Positions 1 through 7,285 of a stretch of DNA of 21,454 bases are shown one piece after another; positions within the stretch are counted from its first letter, which is position 1; every line of letters begins with the position of its first letter. The DNA comes from Clostridiaceae bacterium (GTDB lineage Bacteria > Bacillota > Clostridia > Saccharofermentanales > UBA5734), in the NCBI GenBank assembly GCA_012522285.1, contig JAAYKS010000041.1:1-21454 (forward strand). Reading direction: 5' to 3'. Position numbers and translations under genes: made by a program. The notes under the pieces were generated by a model that ran no database searches, was not told the DNA's origin, and saw only the letters and a program-made list of their open reading frames with translations.

Positions 1-110
1 CGGTCGACGAGGAGGCATCCTCCCTGGAACGCTCTGCGGTGCTCAAACCTCACGCAGACTTCCCGTCGCTGGATATTTTGTTTGTGATGATCGGAAAGGA
101 TCTGCCATGA
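1..110 (+). CDS. mreC: MreC, C-terminal end (partial)
   Basis: Only the last 35 codons and the stop are in the window; the reading frame begins at base 3 and stops with TGA at 108-110. The tail contains a PHADF motif followed by a short beta strand ending LDILFVMIG, which is how MreC proteins typically finish (a hydrophobic strand of the second beta-barrel). MreC is a membrane-anchored extracytoplasmic scaffold that links MreB/MreD/RodA/PBP2 in the elongasome controlling rod shape. The identification leans heavily on the ATGA overlap with mreD. The bulk of the gene lies left of the window. Confidence 0.8.
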   Translation, partial: VDEEASSLERSAVLKPHADFPSLDILFVMIGKDLP

Positions 111-652
111 GTCCCCGTGCCCGCCTTTGCAAAATCTTGGTGTATGCTGCCTATATCCTCTTGTTGACACTGGTGCAGACCACCTGGCCCGACACCCTTG
201 CGATCGCGGGGGTGCGACCCGATCTGACTCTGGTGCTGGTGGCATCGATCGGTTTTCTGTTTGGAGAAACCGACGGTGCGGCAACCGGACTGTTGTGCGG
301 TTTGTTACTGGACATCCAGGCGGGCAGACTCATCGGGCTCGGCATGTTGTTGTTGATGTTGTCCGGACTGCTGCCCGCGCTTGTGTTCCACAAGAGCTCC
401 ACACGGCCGGTCCTGCTGGCTCCGATCGCCGTTGTGATGGCAGTGCTGTTGTTTCACACTACCGTATACGGGGTTTCCTGGCTCTACCCGTCCCTCCCGT
501 ACCTCGGACGCAACCCATATGAACTCGCAGATGTCGTCGGAAAGCGCATTCTCCCTTTGCTGGTGCTGGACGGGCTCCTGGCGATCCCGATGGCACTTGC
601 GCTCCGTTATGCCGGCCCCTATCGCCGAAAACAACTGGAAGTGATCGAATGA
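107..652 (+). CDS. mreD: Rod shape-determining protein MreD
   Basis: A 181-residue, almost entirely hydrophobic protein, the usual MreD length, with about five predicted membrane segments (roughly residues 9-25, 38-52, 58-72, 76-96, 102-125 and a last one near 148-165). The segment around residues 37-70 (RPDL, then GFLFGETDGAATG and GLLLDI) is the conserved core of the family. MreD is an integral membrane component of the elongasome. Its ATG overlaps the mreC stop (ATGA), and its stop overlaps the start of the following PBP2 gene the same way, so the three genes are translationally coupled. The start is fixed by the overlap and by a GGAAAGGA stretch about 8 bases upstream. Confidence 0.93.
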   Translation: MSPRARLCKILVYAAYILLLTLVQTTWPDTLAIAGVRPDLTLVLVASIGFLFGETDGAATGLLCGLLLDIQAGRLIGLGMLLLMLSGLLPALVFHKSSTRPVLLAPIAVVMAVLLFHTTVYGVSWLYPSLPYLGRNPYELADVVGKRILPLLVLDGLLAIPMALALRYAGPYRRKQLEVIE

Positions 653-2925
653 AAAACAACCCTTTTTCAAACAACACACGAGAGACGGAAACCGACAACC
701 CTGACCTGACGGAAAAGCGCAAAGGGGTGCTGTATACATCGGATGCCGCGGCCGAACAGAAAGCACCGGTCTTTTCCAAAAGATTGCTGTCCTTTCTGCG
801 GAGCCGGTATCTGTTCTTGATCGTCCTCGTGCTGGTGGCCGGATCGATGATCTTTACCCAGACCGCCTCGCTGCAAATAACATCGCGCGTGCGCGCGGTG
901 GTCGGTAGCGAAGCGGGCACTTCGAGACAGTTGACGGTCTACGCTCCGCGCGGAATCATTACGGACCGGTTTGGAACCCCGCTCGCTTACAACATCGAGT
1001 CGCGCGTGCTCTATCTGGCCAATGCAGACCTCGAGTCGGACGAGTTGAACAGCAGATTGGCGGATCTTTCCATGTTTCTGCGGGAACGCAATATTGCGTT
1101 CGACCGGACCTTATCCGACTATCTCGCGATTTCGCCGATCCGTTTTACCGCGGATATGAAAGATGTCATCTACTGGCAAAAGAACACGTTGGGGCTCAAG
1201 GAGCCGTCGCCAAAAACCCGGGTCGCATATGACGACGAGTATGTCAAAACCGATCCGGAAATGTTGTTCCGCTATCTTCGGGACATCCGGTTCAAAATCG
1301 ATATCGACCGGCTTCCTGGTGTGCAAGGCCCAAATGCAAAACCTCTTGCACCGAGTGAAACGGAATATGACGTCATGTCTCTCCGGTATCGGATTCTTGC
1401 GGATGAGTGGGCTTACAGGAATGGGACCCCGCTGCGGATTGCAGAGGGGATCGACGAAGAAACCATCCATCTGATCGAAGAGCAAAACTTCCGCTTTATG
1501 GGTCTACTGACAGGCCTGGAGTACAGACGAACCTATGCTCCCGAGGCTGTCAATCTAGCGCATGTGATGGGCTATGTCGGTGCGATCGATTCGGAAGAAT
1601 ACGAGTCTTTGAAAAATCTTGGATACCTGCCGGACGCAGTGGTGGGGAAGGCAGGCGTAGAGTCGTCCGCGGAACGATATCTTTCCGGTCAAAACGGCAT
1701 GCGACCCTACAACATCTGGACGACGGCCGGACAGGAGGGATCGTTCGTGCCGGAGACCATTGGCAGCAAGCCGGTCGCTGGCAGTCACGTTAGGTTGACG
1801 ATCGATCCAGATCTGCAGGCAAGGGCGATGGAATTGATCAAAGAACGGGTCGACAGCACCGTCAGCACGTCGGGAGCCATGGTAGTGATGGATGTGCGCA
1901 ATGGCGATATTCTCGCAATGGCCAGTTATCCTTCCTATGATATGCGGGATTTCCTGCTGATGGAAACGGACGAAGAGGCCGCCGAGCGAGTTGAACGTTA
2001 CTTGACGGACAATGTCGAAAAACCGATGCTTAACCGCACCATGATGGAAAACTATGCCCCGGGATCCTGCTTTAAGCCCTGTATGTCGACTGCGGGATTG
2101 GAGTCCGGTGTGATCACTCCGTATTCGACGATTCAATGCACCGGGTACATTGACGTGGATGGCCTTCGGTTTCGCTGTCTAGGCTCTCATGGCTGGCTCA
2201 ATCTTCCCAACGCGTTGCGCGCATCGTGCAACTCCTACTACTACAAACTTGGGCTGATGTTGGGAATCGACCGCATTGATGAATGGGCTAAACGGTACGG
2301 CCTGGGAGAATATTCGGGAATTGATTTGCCGGGAGAGATCGCCGGGATGCGTTCCAATCCGGAAAACAAGCGGCTGACGCGTGTGGACGAAGGGGACAAA
2401 ATCTGGAACCCGGCCGATACGGTCCAAAGTTCAATCGGACAATTCGATCACTCGTTTACGGTTTTGCAGCTCGCCCGATATACAGGTGGACTCGCGACCG
2501 GATTGCTGGAGACCCCACACGTGATCAAGGACATCACAACCTATGATGGAACCCGCATCTATGCCGGCGGTGGAGTGAAACAGCCGGTGGGGGCGGCTGA
2601 AGAAGCGCTCGCAGTCATCAGAACGGGCATGGTCAGCGTCTGCCATACTCCGAGTGGGTCCGGCTACCGGTATTTCAAAGATTTCCCGTATAAGGTCGCG
2701 CTAAAAACGGGCACCGCAGAATTCGGCACATCCAGCATCGATACCAATGGGTTGACCATATCCTATTCTCCGGCGGATTCTCCGGAAATTGCCATTGCCA
2801 ATGTTGTAAACGGAGATTCCGGCGGATCCTTGATCATCGACATGCACTATGAAATGTACAAGGAATACTTTTTCGGAGAACGTGAAATCCCCGTCAGAGA
2901 GGACCTTCCGCCCTCGGTCCATTGA
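649..2925 (+). CDS. mrdA: Penicillin-binding protein 2 (elongasome D,D-transpeptidase)
   Basis: A 758-residue class B PBP. A cytoplasmic tail of about 50 residues precedes one membrane anchor (about 53-71). The dimerisation domain follows, with the family motif RGIITDRFGTPLAYN near residues 101-115, then the transpeptidase domain. All three penicilloyl-serine motifs are visible: nucleophile Ser473 in SCFK (473-476), SCN (526-528) and KTGTA (686-690). It cross-links peptidoglycan during lateral wall growth and works with RodA. The mreC-mreD-mrdA order and ATGA overlaps support PBP2 (MrdA) over the divisome PBP3. It is longer than Gram-negative PBP2 (about 630 aa), but Firmicute versions are often this long. 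In many Clostridia min genes and rodA follow; here they do not. Confidence 0.93.
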   Translation: MKNNPFSNNTRETETDNPDLTEKRKGVLYTSDAAAEQKAPVFSKRLLSFLRSRYLFLIVLVLVAGSMIFTQTASLQITSRVRAVVGSEAGTSRQLTVYAPRGIITDRFGTPLAYNIESRVLYLANADLESDELNSRLADLSMFLRERNIAFDRTLSDYLAISPIRFTADMKDVIYWQKNTLGLKEPSPKTRVAYDDEYVKTDPEMLFRYLRDIRFKIDIDRLPGVQGPNAKPLAPSETEYDVMSLRYRILADEWAYRNGTPLRIAEGIDEETIHLIEEQNFRFMGLLTGLEYRRTYAPEAVNLAHVMGYVGAIDSEEYESLKNLGYLPDAVVGKAGVESSAERYLSGQNGMRPYNIWTTAGQEGSFVPETIGSKPVAGSHVRLTIDPDLQARAMELIKERVDSTVSTSGAMVVMDVRNGDILAMASYPSYDMRDFLLMETDEEAAERVERYLTDNVEKPMLNRTMMENYAPGSCFKPCMSTAGLESGVITPYSTIQCTGYIDVDGLRFRCLGSHGWLNLPNALRASCNSYYYKLGLMLGIDRIDEWAKRYGLGEYSGIDLPGEIAGMRSNPENKRLTRVDEGDKIWNPADTVQSSIGQFDHSFTVLQLARYTGGLATGLLETPHVIKDITTYDGTRIYAGGGVKQPVGAAEEALAVIRTGMVSVCHTPSGSGYRYFKDFPYKVALKTGTAEFGTSSIDTNGLTISYSPADSPEIAIANVVNGDSGGSLIIDMHYEMYKEYFFGEREIPVREDLPPSVH

Positions 2926-2988
2926 TGTTGCTGCTCGTGTCGGGATGTTGTGCAAATGACACAAACAGCTTTGTGAGGAAGCATTCGC

Positions 2989-3016
2989 TTGTAAGCGGGG
3001 AATTATCTTGTATAAT
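2989..3016 (+). promoter_or_regulatory. Sigma-A-type promoter for the MGS-like gene
   Basis: TTGTAA at 2989-2994 and a perfect TATAAT at 3011-3016 are separated by 16 bases, in the 126-base gap between mrdA and the next gene. Transcription would start near 3023, giving a short leader before the GTG at 3052, which has GGGGG at 3040-3044 as ribosome binding site. The -35 lies inside a perfect small palindrome, CGCTT-GT-AAGCG (2986-2997), which could be an operator. I see no clear intrinsic terminator for mrdA here. Confidence 0.7.
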
Positions 3017-3051
3017 TTTAGCTAGAACGAAAGTTTTTCGGGGGTGCATGC

Positions 3052-3441
3052 GTGAAAATCATCCTGCTTGCGGACAGTCGAAAGAACGAACTGCTGGTCA
3101 ATTTTTGCATTGCATACAGCAACATCCTGTCGAGGCACGATGTTTCTTCCCTGCAAAGCATGGCCAAATTGCTGGCCAACACTGCGAACCTGGAAGTGGC
3201 CGGGCTCCCGGCCGACATCGCGGGCGGAATGGATCAGCTTGCGTCGCGCGCCATGTACAATGAAATCGACGCGGTGATTTATTTGCGCGACCCGTTGCTG
3301 GGGGACTATGACGCGCCCAATCCGCTGATGAAAGCCTGCGATGTGAACAGCATTCCCTATGCGACCAACATCGCAACCGCGGAACTGCTGGTGCTGGCGA
3401 TCGACCGCGGTGACCTTGACTGGCGCGAATTGGTTCGTTAA
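3052..3441 (+). CDS. Methylglyoxal synthase-like protein, active site degenerate
   Basis: A 129-residue protein, one MGS-like domain in length, starting at GTG 3052 after a GGGGG ribosome binding site. It aligns nearly without gaps to methylglyoxal synthase: the start IILLA, then HDV, LEV, the GG before the catalytic Asp, the strand ending RDPL (79-82), and IPYATNIATAELL (101-113), the family's most conserved tail. Active MGS turns dihydroxyacetone phosphate into methylglyoxal. By my alignment to E. coli MgsA, most catalytic positions are lost. His19 and Asp20 become Asp8 and Ser9, and the phosphate loop TGTTG becomes LQSMA (34-38). Asp71 becomes Met60 (an Asp follows at 61), and the His98/Asp101 segment is shortened and changed. 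Only the Asp of DPL remains. I therefore assign the fold, not the activity. An mgsA-type gene beside mre/mrd genes is a known clostridial arrangement. Confidence 0.8.
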   Translation: MKIILLADSRKNELLVNFCIAYSNILSRHDVSSLQSMAKLLANTANLEVAGLPADIAGGMDQLASRAMYNEIDAVIYLRDPLLGDYDAPNPLMKACDVNSIPYATNIATAELLVLAIDRGDLDWRELVR

Positions 3442-3488
3442 GCGCTCGACGAGGGTGCAAGTTCCAAATGTTTGAATTGCATAATTGT

Positions 3489-3531
3489 TTGACGGATGAC
3501 CCGCATAGGATTAAAATCCATGCGGGTATCC
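3489..3531 (+). promoter_or_regulatory. gdhA promoter inside a long imperfect palindrome
   Basis: The promoter is TTGACG (3489-3494), a 17-base spacer, then TAAAAT (3512-3517), with a start site predicted near 3524. An inverted repeat covers it. GGAT (3494-3497) pairs with ATCC (3528-3531), ACCCGCAT (3499-3506) with ATGCGGGT (3520-3527), and GGA (3508-3510) with TCC (3517-3519), leaving a six-base TTAAAA loop and two single-base bulges. The -10 element sits at the apex, and no T-run follows, so it is a poor terminator. It looks like an operator for a dimeric repressor or activator controlling gdhA. Confidence 0.6.
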
Positions 3532-3537
3532 TGTGCA

Positions 3538-3572
3538 ATGGCGTACGGTGTGGCCCGCCATAAGCGTTTTTT
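3538..3572 (+). terminator. Terminator-like hairpin in the gdhA leader
   Basis: ATGGCG (3538-3543) pairs with CGCCAT (3556-3561). A few bases later comes a run of six T (3567-3572). It lies downstream of the predicted gdhA start site and upstream of the AGGAGG ribosome binding site (3587-3592). It could be an attenuator in the gdhA leader or a terminator for read-through from the upstream gene. The five-base gap between stem and T-run makes it weaker than a canonical terminator. Confidence 0.4.
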
Positions 3573-3602
3573 CGAGCCGGAACTACAGGAGGAAAACCAC
3601 AG

Positions 3603-4940
3603 ATGAAGATACTGCAACAAGTCTTTGAACAGGTCAAAACACGCAATCCCGGAGAACCGGAATTCCACCAGGCGGTCATGGAAGTGCTGGAAAGCCTGGA
3701 GCCGGTCGCGGAACGCAATCCGGAATGGGTAGCCGCGGGTGTGTTTGATCGGTTTGTCGAACCCGAACGTCAAATTCTTTTCCGCGTCTCCTGGGTAGAC
3801 GATCAGGGGAAAGTACAGGTCAACCGCGGTTTCCGTGTCCAGTTCAACAGCGCGATCGGCCCCTACAAGGGCGGACTGCGCCTGCACCCTTCCGTCAACC
3901 TGAGCATAATCAAATTTCTGGGATTTGAGCAGATCCTCAAAAATTCACAGACCGGACTTCCGATCGGCGGCGGCAAAGGCGGATCCGATTTCAATCCCCG
4001 CGGGAAAAGCGACGGGGAAGTCATGCGGTTCTGTCAGAGCTTCATGACCGAACTGGCTCGCCACATCGGCCCCGACACCGACGTGCCTGCAGGCGACATC
4101 GGAACGGGTGCGCGTGAAATCGGTTATATGTACGGCCAGTACAAACGTCTGACCAACTCGTTTACCGGTGTGTTGACCGGCAAGGGGCTTACATGGGGAG
4201 GCTCTCTGGCCAGGACGGAAGCGACCGGATACGGACTGTGCTACTTCATGGAAGAAGCAATGCAATCCCACGGATTCGGATTCCAGGGATCGACGGTTGC
4301 GATCTCGGGATCGGGCAACGTCGCGATTTTCGCAACGGAAAAAGCGACGGAAATGGGTGGCAAAGTCGTCACCGCGAGCGATTCCGACGGTTATGTGTAT
4401 GACCCTGACGGGATTGATCTTGCCCTTCTCAAGTCGATCAAACTGGTCAAAAAAGGCCGGATCAAAGAATATGTCGACCAGAAACCGAATGCCCGTTACG
4501 AGGCGGATTGTTCCAAAGTCTGGTCGGTAGCCTGCGACATCGCGCTGCCTTGCGCGACCCAGAACGAAATAGACGCCGCTTCCGCCGCCATGCTGGCCAA
4601 AAACGGCTGCAAAGCGGTCGGAGAAGGCGCAAACATGCCCTCCACACCGGAAGCGATTGAGCTGTATCTGAAGAACGGCATCGTCTATGGCCCTGCCAAA
4701 GCGGCCAATGCGGGCGGCGTGGCGACTTCGGCTCTGGAAATGTCACAGAACAGCATGCGGTACAGCTGGTCGTTCGAGGAAGTGGACACCAAGCTCAAAG
4801 GCATCATGGTCGGTATCCATACGGCAGCTGCCAATGCGGCGGCTGAGTACGGCCAGCCCGGCAACTTGATGTTTGGTGCCAACATCGCCGGATTCCTGAA
4901 GGTCGCGCGTGCGATGTACGAACAAGGCGTTGCCTACTAG
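3603..4940 (+). CDS. gdhA: Glutamate dehydrogenase (hexameric, NAD(P)-dependent)
   Basis: A 445-residue GDH of the small hexameric class, full length. It interconverts 2-oxoglutarate plus ammonium and glutamate in the cytoplasm. Substrate and catalytic residues fall at the Clostridium symbiosum positions: Lys89 (PYKGG), Lys113, Lys125 (IGGGKGGSDF) and Asp165 (VPAGDIG). The C-terminal Rossmann domain carries the dinucleotide loop GSGNVA near residues 236-241. Whether NAD or NADP is used cannot be settled by eye. The start is fixed by AGGAGG ten bases upstream. It has its own promoter within a palindrome plus a leader hairpin, so nitrogen- or amino-acid-responsive control is plausible but not shown. 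dtd follows after nine bases and is probably co-transcribed. Confidence 0.96.
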   Translation: MKILQQVFEQVKTRNPGEPEFHQAVMEVLESLEPVAERNPEWVAAGVFDRFVEPERQILFRVSWVDDQGKVQVNRGFRVQFNSAIGPYKGGLRLHPSVNLSIIKFLGFEQILKNSQTGLPIGGGKGGSDFNPRGKSDGEVMRFCQSFMTELARHIGPDTDVPAGDIGTGAREIGYMYGQYKRLTNSFTGVLTGKGLTWGGSLARTEATGYGLCYFMEEAMQSHGFGFQGSTVAISGSGNVAIFATEKATEMGGKVVTASDSDGYVYDPDGIDLALLKSIKLVKKGRIKEYVDQKPNARYEADCSKVWSVACDIALPCATQNEIDAASAAMLAKNGCKAVGEGANMPSTPEAIELYLKNGIVYGPAKAANAGGVATSALEMSQNSMRYSWSFEEVDTKLKGIMVGIHTAAANAAAEYGQPGNLMFGANIAGFLKVARAMYEQGVAY

Positions 4941-4949
4941 GATCGACCG

Positions 4950-5396
4950 ATGCGGGTTGTTCTTCAACGGGTCACGCGAGCCGACGTAAAGATAGAGGGG
5001 CAGACTGTCGCCACAATAGGCGGCGGTCTGCTCCTTTTTGTCGGGATCGGCAAGGGGGACAGGGAACAGGATGCCGATCGGATGGCGGCAAAAATCACAA
5101 AGCTGCGGATCTTTGGCGACGAGAACGGCAAGATGAACCGCTCGGTTCTCGACGTTGCCGGACAGGTCCTCGTGGTCTCTCAGTTCACGCTCCACGCGGA
5201 CTGTTCGCGTGGAAACCGCCCTGGTTTCGAAGGGGCGGAGCAGCCCGCGCGCGCTCGCTTACTCGTGGATCGATTGGTGGAGGCGCTCGCCTCCTGTGGT
5301 CTTGCGGTCCGGACCGGAGTCTTCGGGGCGGACATGTCCGTTTCGTTGACCAATGACGGGCCGGTCACCATTTTGCTGGACACAGATACGATGTAG
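4950..5396 (+). CDS. dtd: D-aminoacyl-tRNA deacylase
   Basis: A 148-residue DTD, standard length. It hydrolyses D-amino acids mischarged onto tRNA (classically D-Tyr-tRNA) and also removes glycine from tRNA-Ala, acting as a cytoplasmic homodimer. Both active-site signatures are present: SQFTL (77-81) and the cross-subunit GPVT motif in NDGPVT (135-140). The N-terminus MRVVLQRVTRADV is characteristic. It starts nine bases after the gdhA stop, with only a weak AGGA upstream, consistent with coupling to gdhA. In other Firmicutes dtd usually sits next to relA, which is not here. The 138 bases after it (5397-5534) hold no terminator or promoter I can support. Confidence 0.95.
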   Translation: MRVVLQRVTRADVKIEGQTVATIGGGLLLFVGIGKGDREQDADRMAAKITKLRIFGDENGKMNRSVLDVAGQVLVVSQFTLHADCSRGNRPGFEGAEQPARARLLVDRLVEALASCGLAVRTGVFGADMSVSLTNDGPVTILLDTDTM

Positions 5397-5534
5397 TGCC
5401 CCTTGAATCGCATCTCGTGCATATTTCTTTTTCCGGATTCTGTCGCCTTTTTTCACCCCTCTGGGAATCCTGTGGTTCGCCGCACACCATTTCGCGGTCA
5501 CATCGAGGCTATCCTGAGCGCGGGGGGTGATGCG

Positions 5535-5837
5535 ATGCATACCATCGAAGCGGCGCTCTGTACGGTGATCACACTGGTTTTGATCGTTCAGATCGTCCTG
5601 CTGGGGCAGGCGGCGTATTTACAGACGAAGGACGACGCGGAGCGGGAAGCCGCATCCAGTGTTCATCGGGTCACTTTGTCGGCATTGTACGAGGTGACGG
5701 TTCCGGAAGGCGGAGAGCCCGTGATGCCGACCGTCCGCACTTCTCCGGTCAAACTGTTGCGTGTGGCCAGTGCTGCCAAGGAGGCACTGGCTCCCGTCGC
5801 CTCCTGGTTGCGGCAAGTCCTGAGGCCGCAGGGATGA
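5535..5837 (+). CDS. Small pilin-like membrane protein of a Tad-type cluster
   Basis: A 100-residue protein with one N-terminal hydrophobic helix (about residues 6-28) preceded by MHTIE, then a charged segment (KDDAERE) and a soluble tail. This is the TadE/TadF pseudopilin layout, with Glu at position 5 of the presumed mature chain. I chose ATG 5535 because GGGGGG (5522-5527) lies seven bases upstream. The open frame extends further up (a GTG at 5472, an ATG at 5403), but that stretch does not look coding. If translation does start at 5535 there is no leader for a prepilin peptidase, which is odd. Its stop overlaps the next gene by ATGA. The family call rests on architecture and neighbours, not on a clear sequence match. 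Confidence 0.65.
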   Translation: MHTIEAALCTVITLVLIVQIVLLGQAAYLQTKDDAEREAASSVHRVTLSALYEVTVPEGGEPVMPTVRTSPVKLLRVASAAKEALAPVASWLRQVLRPQG

Positions 5838-7285
5838 CGGCCGATCTATGCAAAACACCGACTCTGTTCCGGCGGAGGGGATCTGCATTGTTTCTCTGCA
5901 TTGCAGGCACTGCCGCGCTGACGATTTGCGGGATCTTTGCGCAGGGGGCAAGGAGCCGGATGGCAGAGGCGGCGCTTCATCGTGCACTCTCTTCCGAAGT
6001 GTCGTCGACGCTGGGCAGGCCCAATCCCATGCGGGATCGATACGGATTGCTTTGCATGGATGGGGATGATGTCCGCAGTCCGGTGTATGACCGCCTGGCG
6101 GATCCGGTCGCCGTTCATCTGCCTGCGCATAAAACGTTCGAAGACCCGTTGTCTTCTTCCGGCATTCTGGCAGAGGCCGTCGGGGAGTATATGCGATACC
6201 GCTTGCCGACTGTATTGGTCGCACAAGCCGTCTCACGGGTCCGTTCGATCGCGGACGAACTCCGGCAGGATGGGGGCGACAGTGGACTGCCGGAAGTGCA
6301 AGTGGGGACAAAGGGCGAACCGGACATCGGGAGCGTGTTTGCCGACTGGCTTGCGGGTTTCGATTTTACTGCCTACCTGGGGGAGACAGATACGCCACCG
6401 ACTTCGGAAGAGCCAGAGGAGGACAGCGACACCTGGCTGGAGGATCTCCGCGTCCGAATCCGCGCGTTCTTGGTAGATCGGATTCTGGGGGAAGAGCTGT
6501 TATCGGAACTCCGGAATATCCGGGACTGTTTGCGCAAAGCGGCCGACACCGGCTCCGGGTTTGATTTGCCGGATTTCTTGGATCCCTCCTCAATCTCCGC
6601 TTATCTCACGGATCTGGACGACTGGCTGGATGTTGACGCGGACCCGCTCTACCGGAAATGTGCGCATGTGGAATATGTGATGGGGGTCTGCTCAAGGGCA
6701 CTCCCGGAGCAGAATCCCTCCTCCTGCTCGTACGCGACCGGGTTGGACGGCATCCATTTTTCCTCACTGTCTTCTGTTGAGGGGCCGGATGTAGAGCGGG
6801 TAATAACGGGAGTGGAGGACGGTCAAAAAGCGGAAAACCGAGTTTACGCCTCCATCCTGGGTCTCCGGTTTGGCGTGCGGGCCGTCGTCAATTTCACCGA
6901 TTCTACCCGGTTTCAACGTGCAAAGACCGCGGCTGCGGCCATTTCCGGAGTCGTGGCTTTGATCAGCGGAGGCTCGGTCGTTCTCCCGGAGGCTCCACTG
7001 GCGGTCGCGATCGTGTCGGTGTGGAGTCTGGTGGAGGCGTTTGATGAAACCGACCGTTTGAAAGCGGGGGAAGGGGTGGCGCTTTGTCCAGGTTTGGATG
7101 CGGTCGTCCTCGACTACGCCGATTATCTCCGGTTGATGCTGTATCTGGTTCCGGAAGAGACCTTTCTGCTGCGGCTGTACGGGGTGTTGTCGTCGCACGT
7201 GCCGGGAAGTTGGACTCGGCGTGTCGAAGCAGCTGGAGGCATCAGATCCCACAACATCCGTGTGACGGGATTGTGCGCGACATGA
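5834..7285 (+). CDS. DUF5702-type Tad pilus-associated membrane protein
   Basis: A 483-residue protein. Basic residues RRRGS (13-17) precede one N-terminal membrane helix (about 17-36), followed by a helical stretch and MRDRYGLLCMDG, matching the start of clostridial DUF5702 proteins (a GS-type tail helix, then a YGL motif). A second hydrophobic region (about 361-395) leads into EAFDETDRLKAG and then DYADYLRLMLYL, which resembles the conserved C-terminal block of the same family (E..D...L..G..V, then YEDYLRLLL). The middle is acidic and low in recognisable motifs. Such proteins occur beside TadE genes in Gram-positive Tad loci. No biochemical function is established that I know of. It overlaps both neighbours by ATGA. 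Confidence 0.7.
   Translation: MTADLCKTPTLFRRRGSALFLCIAGTAALTICGIFAQGARSRMAEAALHRALSSEVSSTLGRPNPMRDRYGLLCMDGDDVRSPVYDRLADPVAVHLPAHKTFEDPLSSSGILAEAVGEYMRYRLPTVLVAQAVSRVRSIADELRQDGGDSGLPEVQVGTKGEPDIGSVFADWLAGFDFTAYLGETDTPPTSEEPEEDSDTWLEDLRVRIRAFLVDRILGEELLSELRNIRDCLRKAADTGSGFDLPDFLDPSSISAYLTDLDDWLDVDADPLYRKCAHVEYVMGVCSRALPEQNPSSCSYATGLDGIHFSSLSSVEGPDVERVITGVEDGQKAENRVYASILGLRFGVRAVVNFTDSTRFQRAKTAAAAISGVVALISGGSVVLPEAPLAVAIVSVWSLVEAFDETDRLKAGEGVALCPGLDAVVLDYADYLRLMLYLVPEETFLLRLYGVLSSHVPGSWTRRVEAAGGIRSHNIRVTGLCAT

Noticed and set aside
2922..3263. Plus-strand 113-codon frame beginning MMLLLVSGCC, resembling a lipoprotein start
   Set aside because: It begins inside the mrdA stop region, runs through the promoter and overlaps the MGS-like gene out of frame; codon use after the first 15 residues is not protein-like.
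5403..5534. Longer N-terminus for the 100-residue pilin-like protein
   Set aside because: No ribosome binding site at 5403 and an unlikely residue composition; the GGGGGG seven bases before ATG 5535 is better. The GTG 5472 option is kept as a finding.
7084..7281. In-frame upstream extension of the TadE-like gene
   Set aside because: It overlaps the DUF5702-type gene; ATG 7282 gives an ATGA overlap and a canonical prepilin N-terminus.
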